Shown one piece after another: positions 41,725-44,772 of a DNA stretch of 44,772 nucleotides (positions are counted from its first letter, which is position 1; every line of letters begins with the position of its first letter). The stretch lies in the NCBI GenBank assembly GCA_025354865.1, contig JANXMB010000015.1:1-44772 (forward strand). Direction: 5' to 3'. The notes below the pieces were generated by a model. The model did no database searches, was not told the DNA's origin, and saw nothing but the letters and a program-made list of their open reading frames with translations. Origin of the DNA: Acetobacteraceae bacterium (GTDB taxonomy: Bacteria > Pseudomonadota > Alphaproteobacteria > Acetobacterales > Acetobacteraceae). A program made the position numbers and the translations under genes.

Positions 41725-42933
41725 TCAAACCCGCGCCGCGCCGTAAAGCTCGGTCCAAGTCGTGCGCCAACGGTTGCGCACTGTGCCGATGCAGACCAAT
41801 GCCACGGCGGCGAGACCGGCGAAGATCAGGAAGCCCGGGCCGTAGCTGCCGGTGAGCTGCTTGGAATAGCCGAGGCTGGACGCGAGGTAGAACCCGCCCA
41901 GGCCGCCGGTCATCCCGACCAGACCGGTCATGACCCCGATCTCCCGCCGGAAGCGCTGCGGCACCAACTGGAACACCGCGCCGTTGCCCATGCCCAGGCA
42001 GAGCATCCCGATCAGGAACACCGGCATGGCCAGCGCCAGCGCCTGGATGCCGGTGCTGATGGTCGCGAAGGCGCACGCCGCCACCGCGTACAGGATGGTG
42101 AGCGCGCGCACTCCGCCGAACCGATCCGCCACCGCGCCGCCGAGGGGCCGCACCATCGAGCCGACGAACACCACCGCCGCCGTGCAATAGCCCGCCACTA
42201 CCGGGCTGACCCCGTATTGGTCGTTGAAGTAGATCGTCAGCGAGGAGGCCAGCCCGACGAAGCCGCCGAAGGTCACGCTATAGAAGAACATGAACCACCA
42301 GGCGTCGGCGACCTTCAGCAGATCGAGGTAGGCGGCAAAGGATTTGCGCGGCGCCGGATTCGGGCTGTCTTTGGAGAACACGACGAACACCAGCAGGGCA
42401 ATCGACAGCGGAATGGCGGCCAAACCGATCACATTCTGCCAACCGAAAGCCAAGGCCAGACCGGGCGCAAACAACGCCGCCAACACCGTCCCCGAATTCC
42501 CCGCCCCTGCCAAACCCAAAGCGGTGCCCTGATGCTCGGGAGGATACCAGGCCGAGGCCATGGGCAGCGCAACGGCGAAGGACGCGCCAGCCAAACCGAG
42601 GACGCAGCCCACGATCAACGTTGCCTCGAAGCTTTGGATGCCGATCGTCCAGGCCGCCAGCAGCCCGACAATCACGACGATCTGCGCGCCGATGCCGACC
42701 CGCTTCGGCTTGTAGCGATCGACCAGCACACCGATCAGCACCCGCAGCACGGCACCGGCCAGCACCGGGGTTGCGACCATCAGCCCCTTATGGGCGGGAT
42801 CGAGATGCAGTTGTTTGGCAATGGCGACGCCGAGCGGGCCGAGGAGCACCCAGGCCATGAAGCTGAGGTCGAAATAGAGGAAGGCCGAGAACAATGTCGG
42901 CAGATGGCCGGCTTTGAGAAAACCTTTGTGCAT
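41725..42933 (-). CDS. NarK/NasA-type nitrate/nitrite MFS transporter
   Basis: 402 aa with twelve predicted membrane segments. LLGPLGVAIAKQLHLDPAHKG, GLAGASFAVALPMASAWYPPEHQGTALGLAGAGNSGTVL (the nitrate signature region) and GMGNGAVFQLVPQRFRREIG are hallmarks of the nitrate/nitrite porter family. The ATG at 42933 gives MHKGFLKAGHLPTLFSAFL; a GTG at 42990 would add 19 residues. First gene of the operon that continues with the FAD subunit, nasA and SUMT. A sigma-54 promoter lies about 130-146 bp upstream of this ATG. Confidence 0.93.
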   Translation of the reverse strand: MHKGFLKAGHLPTLFSAFLYFDLSFMAWVLLGPLGVAIAKQLHLDPAHKGLMVATPVLAGAVLRVLIGVLVDRYKPKRVGIGAQIVVIVGLLAAWTIGIQSFEATLIVGCVLGLAGASFAVALPMASAWYPPEHQGTALGLAGAGNSGTVLAALFAPGLALAFGWQNVIGLAAIPLSIALLVFVVFSKDSPNPAPRKSFAAYLDLLKVADAWWFMFFYSVTFGGFVGLASSLTIYFNDQYGVSPVVAGYCTAAVVFVGSMVRPLGGAVADRFGGVRALTILYAVAACAFATISTGIQALALAMPVFLIGMLCLGMGNGAVFQLVPQRFRREIGVMTGLVGMTGGLGGFYLASSLGYSKQLTGSYGPGFLIFAGLAAVALVCIGTVRNRWRTTWTELYGAARV

Positions 42934-43034
42934 GATCGGTCTCGATGCAGGCGGGGCGCCGTTGACCCGCCGGTCGATGGGGTGGGGCACGCTGGCCCCC
43001 CTGTGTCACGCGATCCGTCGTTGTTTCGCGTCCG

Positions 43035-43050
43035 GGGTTCGGTGGAACCC
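43035..43050 (-). promoter_or_regulatory. Hairpin at the predicted 5' end of the nitrate-operon mRNA
   Basis: GGGTTC and GAACCC form a 6-bp stem with a 4-nt loop, beginning 3 nt after the start site predicted from the sigma-54 promoter. The rest of the ~120-nt leader also contains ACGCGA/TCGCGT complementarity. It may stabilise the mRNA or take part in leader control; the hexaloop pattern of ANTAR (NasT/NasR) targets is not evident. Confidence 0.35.
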
Positions 43051-43064
43051 TGTTCGCTTATGCA

Positions 43065-43079
43065 GCAAGAGCCGTGCCA
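43065..43079 (-). promoter_or_regulatory. Sigma-54 (RpoN) promoter of the nitrate assimilation operon
   Basis: Reading the minus strand, TGGCACGGCTCTTGCT has the -24 TGGCAC (43079-43074), a 5-nt spacer and the -12 TTGC (43068-43065), a complete consensus match. Predicted transcription start is near 43053, giving a ~120-nt leader before the transporter ATG at 42933. Sigma-54 control by NtrC is common for nitrate assimilation, which supports the call. Confidence 0.85.
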
Positions 43080-43154
43080 AGTTTGTTTTGTGCATATGAT
43101 CGCGGTTTAGGCAGATTGGCTTGGGATTGAATGGCGTAATTTAAGGCAGTTTTG

Positions 43155-43213
43155 AACGATTATCGATCGTTTGTCGGATATTCCACCGCATATCGGCGGC
43201 GGAATGGCCGATA
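43155..43213. promoter_or_regulatory. Inverted repeats upstream of the sigma-54 promoter (candidate activator sites)
   Basis: AACGAT-5-ATCGTT (43155-43171) and TATCGGC-9-GCCGATA (43191-43213) lie about 100-160 bp upstream of the predicted start, where sigma-54 activators bind. Neither matches the enteric NtrC consensus closely. The remainder of the 374-bp gap between the transporter and amidohydrolase genes shows no gene. Confidence 0.35.
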
Positions 43214-43307
43214 GATCGAGCATATGCCGCATTCTGCATCGATCCAGACGCGCCTCCGCCCATCCCTACCGCAACACAACGGCCCCAACCCGTCGAGGTA
43301 GAAGACC

Positions 43308-44558
43308 TCAGAGCGTCCGGTTCGCCCGGGCGACGATGGCTTCGAACAGCACCTGACAGCCGGCTTCGGCTTCCGAAGGCTCGATGCTCTCGGCCTCGTT
43401 GTGCGACAGGCCGTCCTTGCAGGGGGTGAAAATCATTGCCGTGGGGATATGCCGAGCAACGTAGACAGCATCGTGCCCGGCGCCGGAGACGATTTCGCGG
43501 GCGGGATAGCCCAGCCGGGCGGAGGCTTGGCGCACCAGTTCGACGCAGGCGGGATCGAAGGGCTGGGCGGCGTATTTGAACAGCGTCGTCAGTTGCAGAT
43601 CGACGCCGCAGGCGCGGGCGATGGCCTCGGCGTCGTGCGGGAATTGCGCTTCGATCCGATCCACCTCGGCACTGTCGGGATGGCGGAATTCGACCGAAAA
43701 TCGCACCTCCCCCGGGATCACGTTGCGGCTGTTGGGGGATACCAGCACCTGCCCCACCGTGCCGCGCCCGTCCTCGCCCCGGGCACGCATCGTGCGGTCC
43801 ACGAGATCGATGATCCGAGCGGCACATACCAGCGCATCCTTGCGGGCGGAGGGCGGCGTCGTCCCGGCGTGGCTGTCCTGGCCCGTCGTCACCGCGTCGT
43901 ACCAGATCTGCGACTGCGCCCCGGTGACGATGCCGATGGTCTTTTGCTCCCGCTCCAGGATCGGGCCTTGCTCGATATGCAGTTCGAAATAGGCATCGGC
44001 GGCGAAGCGGGTGGCCGGTTCCGTCCCGCGATAGCCGATTTCGTCCAGGCATTCGCCCACGCTGCGCCCGTCCACGTCTTTCAGACCGAGGATCTGTTCT
44101 TCCGGATAATCGCCGGTCCACACGCCCGATCCGGCCAGGCTGCGGCCGAAGCGGGCGCCTTCCTCATCGGTCCAGTTGATCAGTTCGACCGGCGCTTCGG
44201 TGGCGATGCCGAGATCGTTCAGGCTGCGCATGACCTCCAACCCGGCCAGCACGCCCAAAGCGCCGTCGAATTTGCCGCCCGAGGGCTGGCTGTCGAGGTG
44301 GGAGCCGAACAGCACCGGCAGCCGATTCGGATCGCGCCCGGCGCGGCGGGCGAACATATTGCCGATCGCATCGACCCGGACGGTCAGGCCCAAAGCCTCG
44401 CAATCGGCGCGAAACCGGTCGCGTCCGCGCTTATCGACCGCTGACAAAGCCAGCCGCCGCACGCCGCCCTTCGCGGTGGCGCCGATCTCGGCATAGCCCA
44501 TCAGCGTGTCCCACAGGCGTTTGGCATCGATGCGCTGATTGGTCTGAACGGCGGCCAT
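43308..44558 (-). CDS. M20-family amidohydrolase (allantoate amidohydrolase / N-carbamoyl-L-amino acid hydrolase type)
   Basis: 416 aa, binuclear-metal enzyme that hydrolyses carbamoyl or allantoate-type amide bonds, releasing ammonia. Metal ligands are visible: His87 (GSHLDSQPSGGKFDGALGV, with Asp98), Glu132/Glu133 (WTDEEGARFG), His in AYFELHIEQGPILE, and the C-terminal His in SGAGHDAVYVA. Family blocks GQDSHAGTTPPSARKDAL and SPNSRNVIPGEV are intact. The ATG at 44558 has GGAG upstream. Substrate (allantoate, N-carbamoyl amino acid or beta-ureidopropionate) cannot be decided; proximity to a nitrate operon fits nitrogen scavenging. Confidence 0.9.
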   Translation of the reverse strand: MAAVQTNQRIDAKRLWDTLMGYAEIGATAKGGVRRLALSAVDKRGRDRFRADCEALGLTVRVDAIGNMFARRAGRDPNRLPVLFGSHLDSQPSGGKFDGALGVLAGLEVMRSLNDLGIATEAPVELINWTDEEGARFGRSLAGSGVWTGDYPEEQILGLKDVDGRSVGECLDEIGYRGTEPATRFAADAYFELHIEQGPILEREQKTIGIVTGAQSQIWYDAVTTGQDSHAGTTPPSARKDALVCAARIIDLVDRTMRARGEDGRGTVGQVLVSPNSRNVIPGEVRFSVEFRHPDSAEVDRIEAQFPHDAEAIARACGVDLQLTTLFKYAAQPFDPACVELVRQASARLGYPAREIVSGAGHDAVYVARHIPTAMIFTPCKDGLSHNEAESIEPSEAEAGCQVLFEAIVARANRTL

Positions 44559-44625
44559 GGGAATTCTCCGGTAAAGCTGGTGCCGCATCTTGCCCGCGCG
44601 CCCGCTTCCTGCAAGCCTGCATCGC

Positions 44626-44772
44626 ATGAATACACCCCGCCTTAGCGATCTGGACCGCCCCGCAGTGTGGCAGGCCCGCGTCGATCTCGCCGCCTGCTTC
44701 CGTGCCGCCGCGCGCCTCGGCCTGCACGAGGGCGTGTGCAACCACCTGTCCTTCATGGTTCCCGGCCGCGAC
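44626..44772 (+). CDS. Class II aldolase/adducin-family protein, N-terminal part only
   Basis: 49 codons before the right edge. DLAACFRAAARLGLHEGVCN followed by HLSFMVPG is the standard start of the class II aldolase/adducin fold (fuculose-phosphate aldolase and relatives). The metal-binding histidines lie beyond the window. It diverges from the M20 amidohydrolase gene across 67 bp. Specific activity is unknown. Confidence 0.8.
   Translation, partial: MNTPRLSDLDRPAVWQARVDLAACFRAAARLGLHEGVCNHLSFMVPGRD

Overview
The window is GC-rich (about two thirds G+C over most of its length) and densely packed with genes. It reads like the chromosome of an alphaproteobacterium; protein flavour is compatible with Acetobacteraceae or a relative, but I cannot place it to genus. 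The aroE-coaE-dnaQ order, many 1-8 nt gene overlaps, a hybrid sensor kinase, an assimilatory nitrate operon and an RND pump fit that picture. The main departure in composition is a roughly 2.1 kb stretch at 7055-9172, which looks acquired.

Layout. 1-1905: start of an HpaB-like flavin monooxygenase and a Baeyer-Villiger-type monooxygenase, both minus. 2033-4210: dnaQ, coaE and aroE, minus. 4344-6866: an inositol-monophosphatase-family enzyme, a CaiB/BaiF CoA-transferase and a MaoC-like hydratase, plus. 6882-9345: a 47-codon gene present twice (173-bp copies, 94% identical) flanking a lower-GC segment that holds a ComEC-like metallo-beta-lactamase protein and a 5'-truncated IS5-family transposase; tRNA-Gln(CUG) follows at 9514. 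9688-14031: glycosyltransferase plus rfbDCAB (dTDP-L-rhamnose synthesis), minus. 14108-16065: crcB and an orphan peptide-type solute-binding protein, minus. 16219-22093: RND adaptor and pump, then a TPR/GT41 protein, plus. 22322-26943: SUMT, cysJ, cysI and a small membrane protein, plus, a sulfite-reduction operon that also makes the siroheme precursor. 26979-34611: a minus-strand run of msrP, a small membrane protein, a hybrid histidine kinase, an orphan hydantoinase-B protein, a repeat array, a double CDGSH protein and an enolase-superfamily enzyme. 34700-36891: a cysteate-lyase/D-cysteine-desulfhydrase-like PLP enzyme translationally coupled to a MetE/EaCoMT-like zinc methyltransferase, plus. 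36918-42933: nitrate transporter, nitrate-reductase FAD subunit, nasA and a second SUMT, minus, behind a perfect sigma-54 promoter. 43308-44772: an M20 amidohydrolase (minus) diverging from a class II aldolase cut by the window edge.

Most unusual signals. A palindromic repeat family occurs as four exact-period (56 bp) hairpin units plus a distinct tail hairpin between hyuB and the CDGSH gene, and again as a single 99-bp (33-codon) in-frame copy inside nasA. This resembles the idea of the Rickettsia palindromic elements, mobile repeats that survive inside open reading frames, but the sequence family here is not one I recognise. Other points of interest are the duplicated-gene-flanked island, the msrP operon that carries a small membrane protein where MsrQ is expected, and the coupled cysteate-lyase-like/MetE-like pair.
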